In this document: positions 38,110 to 47,312 of the stretch, piece after piece | How positions within the stretch are numbered: the stretch's first letter is position 1 | How the letters are laid out: each line of letters begins with the position of its first letter | Assembly: GCF_000295955.2 (NCBI RefSeq) | Contig: NZ_ALXE01000045.1 | Coordinates: 120,482-184,481 of the forward strand | DNA length: 64,000 nucleotides | Source of the DNA: Pantoea sp. A4 | GTDB lineage: Bacteria > Pseudomonadota > Gammaproteobacteria > Enterobacterales > Enterobacteriaceae | Direction of reading: 5' to 3' | Position numbers and translations under genes: made by a program | Notes under the pieces: model-generated | Seen by the model: the letters and a program-made list of their open reading frames with translations, nothing else | What the model was told of the DNA's origin: nothing | The model's database searches: none

Positions 38110-38658
38110 ATGAATTTTAACTCACCGGAAATAACAACTTTTAAAAGCAACCTAGACGGTAGCATTAATGCTGCAATACATCACCGACCTAATTCACATG
38201 CTGCCATAAAAGTTCAATCATTATTAGATATAATAGTCTATGTGATGGCATGTAGATTTCTTGAAGCTACTGTAAAACATATTGTTTATAATTGCATGCT
38301 AATGCGAGGCACAAACCAAGCCGATTTAGATACATTATCTAGTCGTCTAAAAAGATTCAACAATCCAGAGTTTTCCAATATAAAGGACTTAATTTTAAAT
38401 GAATTAGGATATGACATTACAAATGACCTAAACACTGGATATCAATCAAGGGATATTTCTTTTTTAAATGAAATTTGTAAAAACAGGCATCGAAATGTCC
38501 ATGCTAACGAAGATTCTCGGGATTGGTACAATGCCAATAGAAAAACAATGGAAAATTTCGATCAAGAATATGCAGGATTACTTAATATAGTCAGGTATCT
38601 CGATGGACTAGTTTTCGATACCGTGAGTAATAGCTATGTAGTACAAATGGCTGTGTAA
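38110..38658 (+). CDS. HEPN-domain protein (MAE_28990-like)
   Basis: A 182-residue helical protein. CKNRHRNVHAN contains the Rx4H motif (RHRNVH) of HEPN ribonucleases at about residues 130-140, and the flanking helices fit the HEPN four-helix layout, resembling the MAE_28990/MAE_18760-like group. It probably cuts RNA as a dimer when released or activated. ATG 38110 has AAGGAG six bases upstream and the gene is coupled to the DUF262 gene, so the pair likely acts as sensor and RNase effector, or as toxin and control protein. Confidence 0.75.
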   Translation: MNFNSPEITTFKSNLDGSINAAIHHRPNSHAAIKVQSLLDIIVYVMACRFLEATVKHIVYNCMLMRGTNQADLDTLSSRLKRFNNPEFSNIKDLILNELGYDITNDLNTGYQSRDISFLNEICKNRHRNVHANEDSRDWYNANRKTMENFDQEYAGLLNIVRYLDGLVFDTVSNSYVVQMAV

Positions 38659-38899
38659 TTAAAATTACATACCGTTCTATATATATTTAAATGTATGTAT
38701 AGCAATATGATTGGACGGCTGCACTGTGCTCATAGCAGCCTGCTGATGTTGTAGTAGATTGCTTCATGCCGTGAAAGGATGTTGCTAACGTTATAATATA
38801 TTAATCAGCAAGAGAACTTGACAAACTTAACTATTTTCAAAATTCTTTGAAGGATACAGCATCATTCGAAGACTGACTAAAACAAGCCTAGCTCGCTAA

Positions 38900-38923
38900 A
38901 GCCCCTCGCCGAGGGGCTGTTTT
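38900..38923. terminator. bidirectional terminator between HEPN and HerA genes
   Basis: AGCCCCTC / GAGGGGCT around GCC, followed by GTTTTA on the plus strand and TTTAG on the minus strand. It separates the two convergent defence modules. The rest of the 268-base gap shows nothing else. Confidence 0.8.
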
Positions 38924-38926
38924 AGA

Positions 38927-40666
38927 TTATGATCTTGTTCTATTTTGTCGACGCATATTTTCTACTGCCAATGCAAAGTCTGTATTGGTAGCATTTTCCT
39001 GCCAACGAGACCAAAAATCTATTGTTGCACTTAATGGCTTTTCAATAGGAGGGTCAATTTTAATTCTACTTGGCAGGAGCACTGAGTCACCCACAACCAT
39101 AGCTTCTCCAACATCCATGATAGGGAGTGCCTCTAAAAGGCTCTCCAAGCTTTCGGGTAGTAATTTACGCACTGTTGCTTGGTCATCCGCGTTCGTTAAA
39201 CGCAAAGAAATTATGTTGTTACACTGACTAAGAATGGTGGCACTTACATCTGAAGGCCTCTGGCTTACAATCATTAATGCAACGCCATATTTACGTCCTT
39301 CCTTAGCGATTTTTTCAAATGCTTCTACCGCTCTGCGTTCAACTGGGTTACCTTCTTTTCTTGGTAAGTATAGATGCGCCTCATCACAGACAAAGGCAAC
39401 TGGTCTGCGACTCTTCGGATCAGTCCAGAATTGAACTTGATAGATGATACGAGCAACCAAACCAATTATTACTGGAAGTATATCGGCCGGAACCTCTGAA
39501 AAGTCGATTACTTTTATGCTTTGCTTTTCATCACCAAATTCCATTAGTTTTTCAGCAATCATACTCAACGAATCGTATTGATTGAATTTATCAGGACTAT
39601 CAAAGAGGAAACCATAGCGCCGGTCGCTTAAGCGGCTTGCCATACGCACTAGCAGTCTAGAGAATTCGCCATTGAAAGGACCATTTTTAGGGCCTCTTGA
39701 TCCTTCGACTTTTTCTTCATTTAAATATTCTAGTTTTTCAATGACATGATTTAGAGAATATGGAATTGGACTGTCGAGTGTAAAAGACTGCAACAGATCA
39801 GTTCTACCATTCGTTTGTAGAAAAGATTTCTTTTGCTCGGTAATTGCATCTTGAACAACTACAACTTGGTTATGCGCACTAAATTCACTACGATCAACGA
39901 ATAATGACTGAATCTCTTCCGAATTTAGCAACCAATAAGGTAGGAAAAGTAGTGAATCATCATATATATTAACCTCATCCGGCCCTGGTATTCTCAGTTG
40001 TTTTGCATAGGAAAGTTCTTTATATTCACCGTGTAAATCGAACACCACTAGGTTTGAGGATGGTAGTCGCGAACTTCTTTCAAGAATCGAAGCAACAGTC
40101 CACGATTTACCTGAACCTGTGCTACCAAGTAGAGCAGCATGTCGCTGAAATAATTTATTACCATCAACATAAGCGCGTGCATTTTCATTTAACTTATAAG
40201 ATCCTAATTCAAGCGAGTCCTCTCCATTGCCACATTCAGAAATCACGCGCATGAATTCTTCTAGGTGGGCATCTTTAAGTATGTAACATATTGAGTCGAT
40301 TTCAGGGACGTGATCTAGAGATCTTGAAAACTTATACTTTTGGGCAATTGCATCCCACCGGGCCCCACCCATTAACGTAATCTTGACTGTGTTGACTACG
40401 CTATCTTCAAAAGCATCTATCTCGTCAGCATCATCTTCTTGCACTTCTAGGGTAATGGGTTGTGTGACTACTGCTTTGATAACTTTATCAATCATGCCAA
40501 TGAGCCAACATTCTGTTGCACCGCTGAGTTGCACTGTTACAAGCTGCCCAACTCTGGCCTTACGAAGATCCTTATCACTATTTACCAAAATGGTTACTTT
40601 TCTGGTGTCAACTTCACGAATATTTCCAAGAATGTAGCTGTCGTCATTAAAAGTAAAAAGAGCCAT
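38927..40666 (-). CDS. HerA-type ATPase of a SIR2-HerA (Nezha) system
   Basis: A 579-residue protein. An N-terminal HAS-barrel-like beta domain (about 1-100, with YILGNIREVD) precedes a HerA/FtsK-type RecA core. Walker A GSTGSGKSW is at 181-189 and Walker B AFVCDEAHLYLP at about 424-435, then ALMIVSQRPSDV and LTNADDQATVRKLLP. Such ATPases form hexamers. With SIR2 upstream, separated by one base, it matches the known anti-phage SIR2-HerA pair, in which the assembly couples phage sensing to NAD+ loss. The HAS barrel and core have normal length. Confidence 0.9.
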   Translation of the reverse strand: MALFTFNDDSYILGNIREVDTRKVTILVNSDKDLRKARVGQLVTVQLSGATECWLIGMIDKVIKAVVTQPITLEVQEDDADEIDAFEDSVVNTVKITLMGGARWDAIAQKYKFSRSLDHVPEIDSICYILKDAHLEEFMRVISECGNGEDSLELGSYKLNENARAYVDGNKLFQRHAALLGSTGSGKSWTVASILERSSRLPSSNLVVFDLHGEYKELSYAKQLRIPGPDEVNIYDDSLLFLPYWLLNSEEIQSLFVDRSEFSAHNQVVVVQDAITEQKKSFLQTNGRTDLLQSFTLDSPIPYSLNHVIEKLEYLNEEKVEGSRGPKNGPFNGEFSRLLVRMASRLSDRRYGFLFDSPDKFNQYDSLSMIAEKLMEFGDEKQSIKVIDFSEVPADILPVIIGLVARIIYQVQFWTDPKSRRPVAFVCDEAHLYLPRKEGNPVERRAVEAFEKIAKEGRKYGVALMIVSQRPSDVSATILSQCNNIISLRLTNADDQATVRKLLPESLESLLEALPIMDVGEAMVVGDSVLLPSRIKIDPPIEKPLSATIDFWSRWQENATNTDFALAVENMRRQNRTRS

Positions 40667-40667
40667 G

Positions 40668-41753
40668 TTATCCCCCTAAGAACTCGCTAGTGAAATCGTC
40701 AAAACGCCATAATTCTTTGTCGTCTATGTGAAGCCAGTTTTCAAACTTTGAATTGTAGATTCTGCTTTTATCTGAACTTGTCTGTTTGCAGATAAGCCAC
40801 ATATTTGGGCATTTATCTAGCCATTCCTCGATTCTTAGATTTGAATCCCGAGTGATAACTAATGCACGACACTGATCTTGTTCAAGCTTTTTCCTAAATG
40901 CGTTATTTACAAGTTGAGAATCGTTAAAGCCAAATCCTAAAAAAAGAAAACAGGTATGGTTTCCGACAGCGCTATCGTATTCAGCTAACTGAGCCCTATC
41001 TTTGTGCAATTTCTGATATTTTGCAGTACCTGGAGTGATCATAGCCCGCACGACGCCTTGAGGTTTGTTGAGAATCCAGCTATTACACTCTATAAGGTGA
41101 GAGTCCCATTCAAATGTATTTAACGACCCATGCGGTTTATGTAATCGAACATGTTTGGATTCAACGATTCTTGGTAGTTGTCTCTGCTTGCCTAAACCTT
41201 TATGAATAGATTGAACTGTCTTTTTCGCTTCATTCCAATCATAACGTTGAAGAAAACCCCCGTAAAATCCCGTAATATATGGGATCTTATATCGAACTAA
41301 GGCGTACTCAGCTAATAAATCGTAATTGGGAGTTGCGACGTGAAGTTGTTTATCAGCCTGAGGCAGTGTCTCTACAAGCTTTTTCAGTAATGAGCCAGCG
41401 GGCCAATCACGTACTCCTGAAATGATCTGATGAGCGTGAACGTTGTCGTGGTGAGCAACAAAGTTGGCAGTAAGTTCAACTATTCGAGTGGTAAGTACTT
41501 CATCTTTTATGAAGTCCATAGAGGATTCAAAATCATGGCTACCAACATCAAGTGCAGATACAACCTGCTGCCATTGTTGTGTCTGGGCATCTGTCATGCC
41601 ACTTTTCAGCTTGTCTCGAAGGTGACGCTCTAGTGCTGGCATCCCAAAATTTATATCAAGTGCACATGACGTTCCTGTGCCAAATAAAACAAACGGCTTT
41701 TCAGTAAAAAACTCTGCAATCGCTTGATATGCAGATTCCTTTGTCAACTGCAT
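40668..41753 (-). CDS. SIR2-family NADase of a SIR2-HerA (Nezha) system
   Basis: A 361-residue protein. The SIR2 Rossmann motifs are FVLFGTGTSCALD (about 21-33), TPNYDLLAEYA with Asn143, KPHGSL with His208, and FLFLGFGFNDSQ towards the C-terminus. These are the NAD-binding and catalytic positions of SIR2 defence effectors. ATG 41753 is preceded by a GGGGAAGG stretch; four more codons are open to 41765. The stop lies one base before the herA start, so the genes form one operon, transcribed from the 170-base gap behind mcrC. Confidence 0.9.
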   Translation of the reverse strand: MQLTKESAYQAIAEFFTEKPFVLFGTGTSCALDINFGMPALERHLRDKLKSGMTDAQTQQWQQVVSALDVGSHDFESSMDFIKDEVLTTRIVELTANFVAHHDNVHAHQIISGVRDWPAGSLLKKLVETLPQADKQLHVATPNYDLLAEYALVRYKIPYITGFYGGFLQRYDWNEAKKTVQSIHKGLGKQRQLPRIVESKHVRLHKPHGSLNTFEWDSHLIECNSWILNKPQGVVRAMITPGTAKYQKLHKDRAQLAEYDSAVGNHTCFLFLGFGFNDSQLVNNAFRKKLEQDQCRALVITRDSNLRIEEWLDKCPNMWLICKQTSSDKSRIYNSKFENWLHIDDKELWRFDDFTSEFLGG

Positions 41754-41923
41754 GCCTTCCCCCACTAAAATTATGAAATATCAGTACCTACCACCTAAAA
41801 AACTGCCAATTAGCACTTTATTTCTTTACTTTAAGGATTCATTTTTGAATAGCTTCAGGCTATCTGGTGCATTAGTCTCTGAAAAAGACTCTCTTATCTC
41901 AAAGCCCACTATCAATCCCTACC

Positions 41924-43222
41924 TCATTTCAACATATTCCCCGTGATAATCTTAACCAACTGCTCAACAATAACAGCTTCACCTTGGAGCAAATCTATAC
42001 TCGCTACCTGTAATTTTTCTTCGCCCGCTAAGATCTTATAATTTTCATCCAGACATTGAGCGCCCAGCCCCGAATGATGCGGATAAAGAAGCGTAACTTG
42101 AGGGCACTGATAAATCTGGGCATAGGCCATCATCTGGTAAACATCAGCCGACGAAACCCCTTTTTTGGTATCTTCGGAATGAGGCTCAATACACTTCCAT
42201 TTAGTATCTATTATCATAATAATCTTTTGATCACGTTCGATAATAAGATCCGGGCGGGTCTGAAACCTCGGTTTACCCTCTTTTTTATCTTCAATCAAAC
42301 AATACAATCTGCCAGCCTGTGCACGGACTATCGATTCCGTATCGCGGACAGCACGCTTAGCTAGTGCCGCGATATAGGCCTCAAACAAATCGTTCATTGG
42401 GAAAAGCAGTGTGATGCCTTTCTGCGCCTGGTTATCGTGATGCGTGGCCTGCCAATCACGTTTCAAAAGGAGGCGCGCCAGATCGTAAAGCATTTCCCAA
42501 CGGTGATTGGTCCTATCGATCCGCACCTGTGACCACTGAAGTCGACCTACTGGAATATCACTAATATTCACCAAAAGGTTTCGCAACTCGTTCAGACAAC
42601 GGATTGTATCCGCTGCTCGGGCATATTGCCGAAGCATAACTACGCATGCCTTCATGATACGCATCAAGGCGGTATCGGCCGAAAGTTCATCATAATGGCA
42701 GGCGAGACTGTCAGGACGTACGGCAAGTGCCGTGAACTGCCGCTTAATATTCAACCTTCCACGTAATGCTGGTAAATCGTCTTCCTGAGCCAGATAGGCA
42801 CGAGGTAGCCCCCGATGTACTTCAGCTAACAAGCGCTCGGCAAAAAGACGGATAAGTATTTCAAGCAAATTTCCCGACTGTCTGGCCATTGTTGCAGCCT
42901 GCCCATGGCCGAGTTTAAGTCCAAAGGCAACGTCAAGCATACGAATCAGACGGTGTCTGAGTTCCGCATCAGGTTCTTTCGTCCTGGCATCGATTTTAGG
43001 CAGGATTTCAATGCTACACCCCGTTGCAGCAATAACCCCAACCATTTGTTTGGCGAATATTCTGCTGTGTCGATCAATCAGAATATTCGTGCCGTGTTGA
43101 TTTGCTAATGGATGTGAACGCGCCACTGCAAGCAGCGCGTTCGCCTGAGTGCGTGTAAACGCATGAGGGGTATTTACGCCTACACTGACGCTACCCCATT
43201 CGTGAACCGTGAGATGTGTCAT
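41924..43222 (-). CDS. mcrC: McrC-like restriction endonuclease subunit
   Basis: A 432-residue protein of the McrBC 5-methylcytosine system family. The N-terminal part (about 1-130) is the DUF2357-like region that binds the McrB ring. The PD-(D/E)XK nuclease lies at about 310-345, with TRPDLII and IIDTKWK giving the Asp, Asp and Lys active-site residues. The nuclease cuts DNA when the McrB motor stalls. Its ATG overlaps the mcrB stop by four bases. Confidence 0.92.
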   Translation of the reverse strand: MTHLTVHEWGSVSVGVNTPHAFTRTQANALLAVARSHPLANQHGTNILIDRHSRIFAKQMVGVIAATGCSIEILPKIDARTKEPDAELRHRLIRMLDVAFGLKLGHGQAATMARQSGNLLEILIRLFAERLLAEVHRGLPRAYLAQEDDLPALRGRLNIKRQFTALAVRPDSLACHYDELSADTALMRIMKACVVMLRQYARAADTIRCLNELRNLLVNISDIPVGRLQWSQVRIDRTNHRWEMLYDLARLLLKRDWQATHHDNQAQKGITLLFPMNDLFEAYIAALAKRAVRDTESIVRAQAGRLYCLIEDKKEGKPRFQTRPDLIIERDQKIIMIIDTKWKCIEPHSEDTKKGVSSADVYQMMAYAQIYQCPQVTLLYPHHSGLGAQCLDENYKILAGEEKLQVASIDLLQGEAVIVEQLVKIITGNMLK

Positions 43223-45363
43223 TCTTCTGGTTCACTGGCCATCTTGGCATCAGTTGCATTCAACGTACTGGCTTTCCCTAATAGTTGATAAAAGGCGTCA
43301 TCCTTAAACTCTTTACGTACCGACCAGCTAGATAATAGATCTCCGTCTATCCCTGGCGGTGGTGAAATCTCTATTTTCTGCATAAATCCGTCGCCCAGCA
43401 CTGCCGCGATTCGCCCCCAATCCTCAAAGAAATATTCCTGTAGTAGAGGAATAACCTTATTGCGTACGGCATCTTCAATCTCTTGCCTGGTTTCACACTT
43501 AATGAAGAAAGCATGACCAATACGATATTCCCTGCCGATAAGATACTCAATTCTCTGATTGATGGTACCCAGGACAGCGCGAAGATCTATTCTGTCTACT
43601 ACAGGTAACAGGCTGGCGTCAGGAGCCATTTCACGGAAGTTGAAGCGTCGCCGTAATGCCGTATCAAGCAAAGCGATAGAGCGATCGGCGGTGTTCATTG
43701 TACCGATGATGTGAAGGTTAGCGGGAACGCCAAAGTCTTTCTTTTTCGAATAGGGCAGCGTCACGGTAAGTGCATCAGGCATTCCCAGACGTTTGTCCGG
43801 CTCGATTAAAGTAATCAGTTCACCGAATACTTTCGAGATATTCGCCCGGTTGATCTCATCAATAATCAGGACGAACTGATCTGTCTTCCCTTCAGCATCT
43901 GCAAGGGTGTTTGGGTTCTCTTTACTCGAGAGCAGTCGAGCAAGCGCCAGGAGATTCACACGATTGGTCGGGAGCGAATAGAGCGTCCGCATTGCGAAGT
44001 TACCATCAACGATAGTATCGAGTGGTAGCGGTTCATCGAGATCCAGTAACCAACGTACAGATCGTCGATGAGCATAGTAACCCTCGGCTTCAGGAACAAA
44101 ATAGTAATCACCAGTGACTTCGGCGATAGCACGAAACGCGGTGTTACCATAAGGCACAATGACGATATCTCCGGGCTTCATCTCGCAACGGAAGGGATAG
44201 GTTTGCGTCCAGTTACTTGGCGTTCGATTATCTGGATTTTTTTCAATCCATTCGGCATGGATCGCATTGAACGATGAAAACCTACTCGCACTCCAGTCAA
44301 TGTTTCCTCCCCAACCCAATGCGATATAGTTGTTAGCCAGCGCATCTTCATAAACATCATCTTCTGTGCCAATAGCTCCCTGCCCCATTTTCCAGAAGCG
44401 CCTTTGGGACAGTTCGACTGCCGGGGCATCAGTCTGCACGCGAGGTTGTGTTCTGGCCTGATCGGCAAGGGCACAAATTTCTCTGAAGATCCCCGGCGTA
44501 GGTGCAAGTCTGAACCCTGTAGATGCAGAGCCCTCTTCACCGAGTTCTGGACGAAGACCCTCAACAAAAGTTTCGTAATCATAACTCTGATGGAAAGTGA
44601 CGAAAGCGATCCTCTTTTCGGCTACTAGTTCGTTATAACGCGCCATCAGCCCAGCTCGTGTGGAGTAGTCAGTTTTTCCATCACAGAGTACTACGGCTTC
44701 TCTCGCCGTCTGATACGTTTTACCGGTACCCGGAGGCCCGTAAAGAATAAGGTTAGTTGGCGTTGGTTTATTCTGAGACACCAGTTGGTCTCCTTCCTTG
44801 AGCTTAAAAGTATATTTCCGCATATTGCTATTTACAGGGCCTTGCGTTTCTGGGGGGCTAACATCAGCCAGTTCGTGAAATTTTGTCCCATCGAGAGCCT
44901 GACAGATACTCGGCCATGCCATCTTGAGCCCCATTTCGGTATTTAAATCGCCAACGATCACAGTTACGCTATCATCACCGCGTTCGCGGGCTGGGCTGAT
45001 GTAGTTTTCAAGAACGTAGTCCCGAATTTCGTCGGCTTGAGAGTCATCGCCGCCAAGAAAACGCCCATATTGCCCAAGCCAGCTGTTCCAGCTAGACAGG
45101 CGATTAAGCGGTTGTTCTGAATCAGGCATTAACAGCCGATAATCGCTGCCACCGTCTATAGCATTGCGACGGATCTGTTTGATGCGGAGTTGTAATTGCG
45201 CAAAACCATCTGCTGAATAGGCAGCATCCAGGTCCAGGTAAGGAGATCCCAGCGCAGTAAGATTTTTTTCAATAGTTTTGACCGCATAAACACGTGTGTT
45301 GAGACCGGCTCTAGTTTTGGCACCTTTTATTTCCAGCCATTCCCGAAATTCAGCTTCACGCAT
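43219..45363 (-). CDS. mcrB: McrB-like AAA+ GTPase with inserted EVE-like domain
   Basis: A 714-residue protein. An N-terminal domain of about 200 residues, not of the E. coli DUF3578 type as far as I can tell, precedes the AAA+ core: Walker A GPPGTGKT at 209-216, Walker B VLIIDEINRAN at about 498-508 and the McrB signature MNTADRS near 555. Between Walker A and B lies an insertion (about 320-445): RRFWKMGQGAIG, NNYIALGWGG, MKPGDIVIVPYGNTAFRAIAEV and AHRRSVRWL, the pattern of EVE/PUA-like modified-base readers. ATG 45363 has AGGAGA eight bases upstream; the frame is open to 45438. Confidence 0.9.
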   Translation of the reverse strand: MREAEFREWLEIKGAKTRAGLNTRVYAVKTIEKNLTALGSPYLDLDAAYSADGFAQLQLRIKQIRRNAIDGGSDYRLLMPDSEQPLNRLSSWNSWLGQYGRFLGGDDSQADEIRDYVLENYISPARERGDDSVTVIVGDLNTEMGLKMAWPSICQALDGTKFHELADVSPPETQGPVNSNMRKYTFKLKEGDQLVSQNKPTPTNLILYGPPGTGKTYQTAREAVVLCDGKTDYSTRAGLMARYNELVAEKRIAFVTFHQSYDYETFVEGLRPELGEEGSASTGFRLAPTPGIFREICALADQARTQPRVQTDAPAVELSQRRFWKMGQGAIGTEDDVYEDALANNYIALGWGGNIDWSASRFSSFNAIHAEWIEKNPDNRTPSNWTQTYPFRCEMKPGDIVIVPYGNTAFRAIAEVTGDYYFVPEAEGYYAHRRSVRWLLDLDEPLPLDTIVDGNFAMRTLYSLPTNRVNLLALARLLSSKENPNTLADAEGKTDQFVLIIDEINRANISKVFGELITLIEPDKRLGMPDALTVTLPYSKKKDFGVPANLHIIGTMNTADRSIALLDTALRRRFNFREMAPDASLLPVVDRIDLRAVLGTINQRIEYLIGREYRIGHAFFIKCETRQEIEDAVRNKVIPLLQEYFFEDWGRIAAVLGDGFMQKIEISPPPGIDGDLLSSWSVRKEFKDDAFYQLLGKASTLNATDAKMASEPEE

Positions 45364-45891
45364 CCCCGATCTCCTGCCATTTAAGATTGAGCCACTAGTC
45401 GCTGTCATCATGGATAACAGGAATGACAACAAGAGCATTATTTAACTTAGGCGAGATCATTATGCCCCACCCGCCCCCTTGCGCATACAATTAAAAATCA
45501 GCGCTTATTCATAATGCCATCTGTTTTTAAGCCAATATATCTGGATTATTCTTAGCCTCATTTTCTACCCTCTGAAAAACAAGTCGCAATTTTATAACAA
45601 TCAACCAATTCAAGCCTTTGATTTACAGGCATATTACTTATTACACAAAACCCTCCCCCCCCCCTGCAACCACACCATTCATTTATCCCCGCCAACACCA
45701 CCAGCCACTTTTTCGTTCTTGTCAACTCCCAAAAATGATATTAACCACCTTACTCTCACCAGCCAATGAAACCTCATAATTCCCGTACTGCCACCAAGTG
45801 AAAAATCCGCATATTTACCACCTCCCCTATAAAGTTTATGCCGCCGCTGCCGATAACCCTCCCAAAGCCCCCATAAAAAGGAATTAACCCC
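45364..45891. other. intergenic region upstream of mcrB
   Basis: About 530 bases between divergent mcrB and the GIY-YIG gene with no credible reading frame. It includes a run of ten C (45655-45664) in an otherwise A/C-rich stretch. No repeats or att-like sites were found. Confidence 0.5.
45655..45664 (+). repeat. homopolymeric C10 tract
   Basis: Ten consecutive C, between divergent promoters of mcrB and the GIY-YIG gene. Such tracts are prone to slippage in replication and to sequencing error. Confidence 0.8.
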
Positions 45892-46656
45892 ATGCAGGAT
45901 ATTTCTAAATACTCACGGTCATTAGCCATGGCTGATACCTATGTGTATGCCTTTTACGACACTGGCGATGAGACTAAAAAGCCGTTTTATATTGGTAAAG
46001 GGAAAGGCAGTCGCTGCCTCGATCACATCAAACACCCTGATGACTCGCCGAAATCAAAACGTATTCAGGCTCTGGCGGCCATGAACCGGCTCGGTATCGA
46101 TATTCTGCGCCATGGTATGGATGAGAAAACGGCGAAGCTGGTTGAAGCAACCTGTATTGATCTGCTGGGGGTGGGTGAACTGACGAATAAAGTCCGGGGC
46201 AGCAGTTCTCTAATGGGGCGCATCACGCTGGATGAGTTTCATCACCTGGTGTTGCAGGAAGAGACAGAGATCGCGCCTGAACATGCCGGGCTCGCCTTCT
46301 TGCTGAACACCACCTACAAGTCGGGCATGAGCAGTCTGGCGCTGTATGAAGCGACTCGCGGTGTATGGGCAAAGATCCCGAAAAATGAAAACCTGAAATT
46401 TGCCTACGCAACCTATGAGGGACTGATTATGGAGGTCTACTCCATTCATAGTTGGGTTAAAGCAGGCACGCAGCAATACTTCACTCGCGAGTTAACGATC
46501 AAAGAAGATACGCAGCGTTCAGAGTTTATTGGCCGCATCGCGCCGCAAGCGGTCAGAGATCTCTATGTGGGTAAACTGATCAAAAAACCGCGTAGCCACG
46601 GCAACCCGTTTGTAAAAGTGGGTGTGATGGCGGCGGAAATAGCCGTCGAAGGTTAG
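45892..46656 (+). CDS. GIY-YIG nuclease-like protein
   Basis: A 254-residue protein. The N-terminal GIY-YIG module of the LEM-3-like type spans about residues 15-110: TYVYAFYDTGDETKKPFYIGKGKGSRCLDHI supplies the paired Tyr motifs and the Arg, and LVEATCIDLLG the catalytic Glu. The C-terminal half (LAFLLNTTYKSGMSSLALYEATRGVW onwards) is unfamiliar to me. AAGGA lies upstream of the ATG. Base use is again close to that of core genes, so it may belong to the border rather than to the defence modules. It could act in DNA processing; function unknown. Confidence 0.75.
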   Translation: MQDISKYSRSLAMADTYVYAFYDTGDETKKPFYIGKGKGSRCLDHIKHPDDSPKSKRIQALAAMNRLGIDILRHGMDEKTAKLVEATCIDLLGVGELTNKVRGSSSLMGRITLDEFHHLVLQEETEIAPEHAGLAFLLNTTYKSGMSSLALYEATRGVWAKIPKNENLKFAYATYEGLIMEVYSIHSWVKAGTQQYFTRELTIKEDTQRSEFIGRIAPQAVRDLYVGKLIKKPRSHGNPFVKVGVMAAEIAVEG

Positions 46657-46705
46657 CGGCAACGCTGATTGCTGGCCCGACGTACGCACGGGCCAGACGC
46701 CAACA

Positions 46706-47107
46706 CTACACCGCAGCCTGAGCCACCGCAAAACTATCTTCAAACATACGAAAACGGGTAATTTCACCCTGCTCAACCGTGAAATCGAGGCAGAACTCCG
46801 TCTCCATCAGCTTACCGGTTTTAATCATCCGGGAGGCCAGTTTTCCGACGGCGAGTACCCGGTTGCCCTGGGTTAAAATATCATCCACCGAAAAGGCTTC
46901 TGATAAGAGATATTCCCTGATTTGAGCATAGAATTCCGCCGCGCCGGCTTTGCCCTTTTTACGGCCAATCCACGGGACGTTGCGGGTATCTCCGGCCACA
47001 TACCAGTCGACTTGCTCACTGAATAACGCACCGATATTTTCTACTGGCTCACCGCCACCTACCCGACGAAAAAATTCATCAATTACCGCGCGAGATGTGC
47101 TGCTCAT
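46706..47107 (-). CDS. SnoaL/ketosteroid-isomerase-like (NTF2 fold) protein
   Basis: A 133-residue small protein of the NTF2-like cone fold: VIDEFFRRVGGGEPVENIGALFSEQVDWYVAGDT at the N-terminus, PWIGRKKGKAGAAEFYAQI in the middle, and LDFTVEQGEITRFRMFEDSFAVAQA at the end. ATG 47107 has AAGGA seven bases upstream; the open frame extends 25 codons further without support. Members act as isomerases, hydrolases or have no known activity. The substrate cannot be inferred. Confidence 0.88.
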   Translation of the reverse strand: MSSTSRAVIDEFFRRVGGGEPVENIGALFSEQVDWYVAGDTRNVPWIGRKKGKAGAAEFYAQIREYLLSEAFSVDDILTQGNRVLAVGKLASRMIKTGKLMETEFCLDFTVEQGEITRFRMFEDSFAVAQAAV

Positions 47108-47258
47108 AGTCCGTTCCTTAACCCTTAAAGTAGGCGTAGCAAGCTTAATAACCACCGCCACGCGGAGATAACACCTGGGCATAATAGGTTATCCACCACC
47201 GGGCAACTTCGCAGTTTCTGCCTTTCTCTCAGGGCTTAGGCGGACACCAGAAAAGACT

Positions 47259-47282
47259 CAGGCCCACTGGAGAGTGGGCCTG
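47259..47282. terminator. hairpin downstream of yajD
   Basis: CAGGCCCACT / AGTGGGCCTG, a perfect 10-bp stem with a 4-base loop. On the minus strand it is followed by AGTCTTTTC, a poor T-tract. Confidence 0.5.
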
Positions 47283-47312
47283 GCAGGTTCAGCGATAAAC
47301 CACGCGGTAAAC

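Noticed and set aside
43956..44582. Extra minus-strand frames inside mcrB
   Set aside because: They overlap intact mcrB motifs in another frame and have no start signals or recognisable domains.
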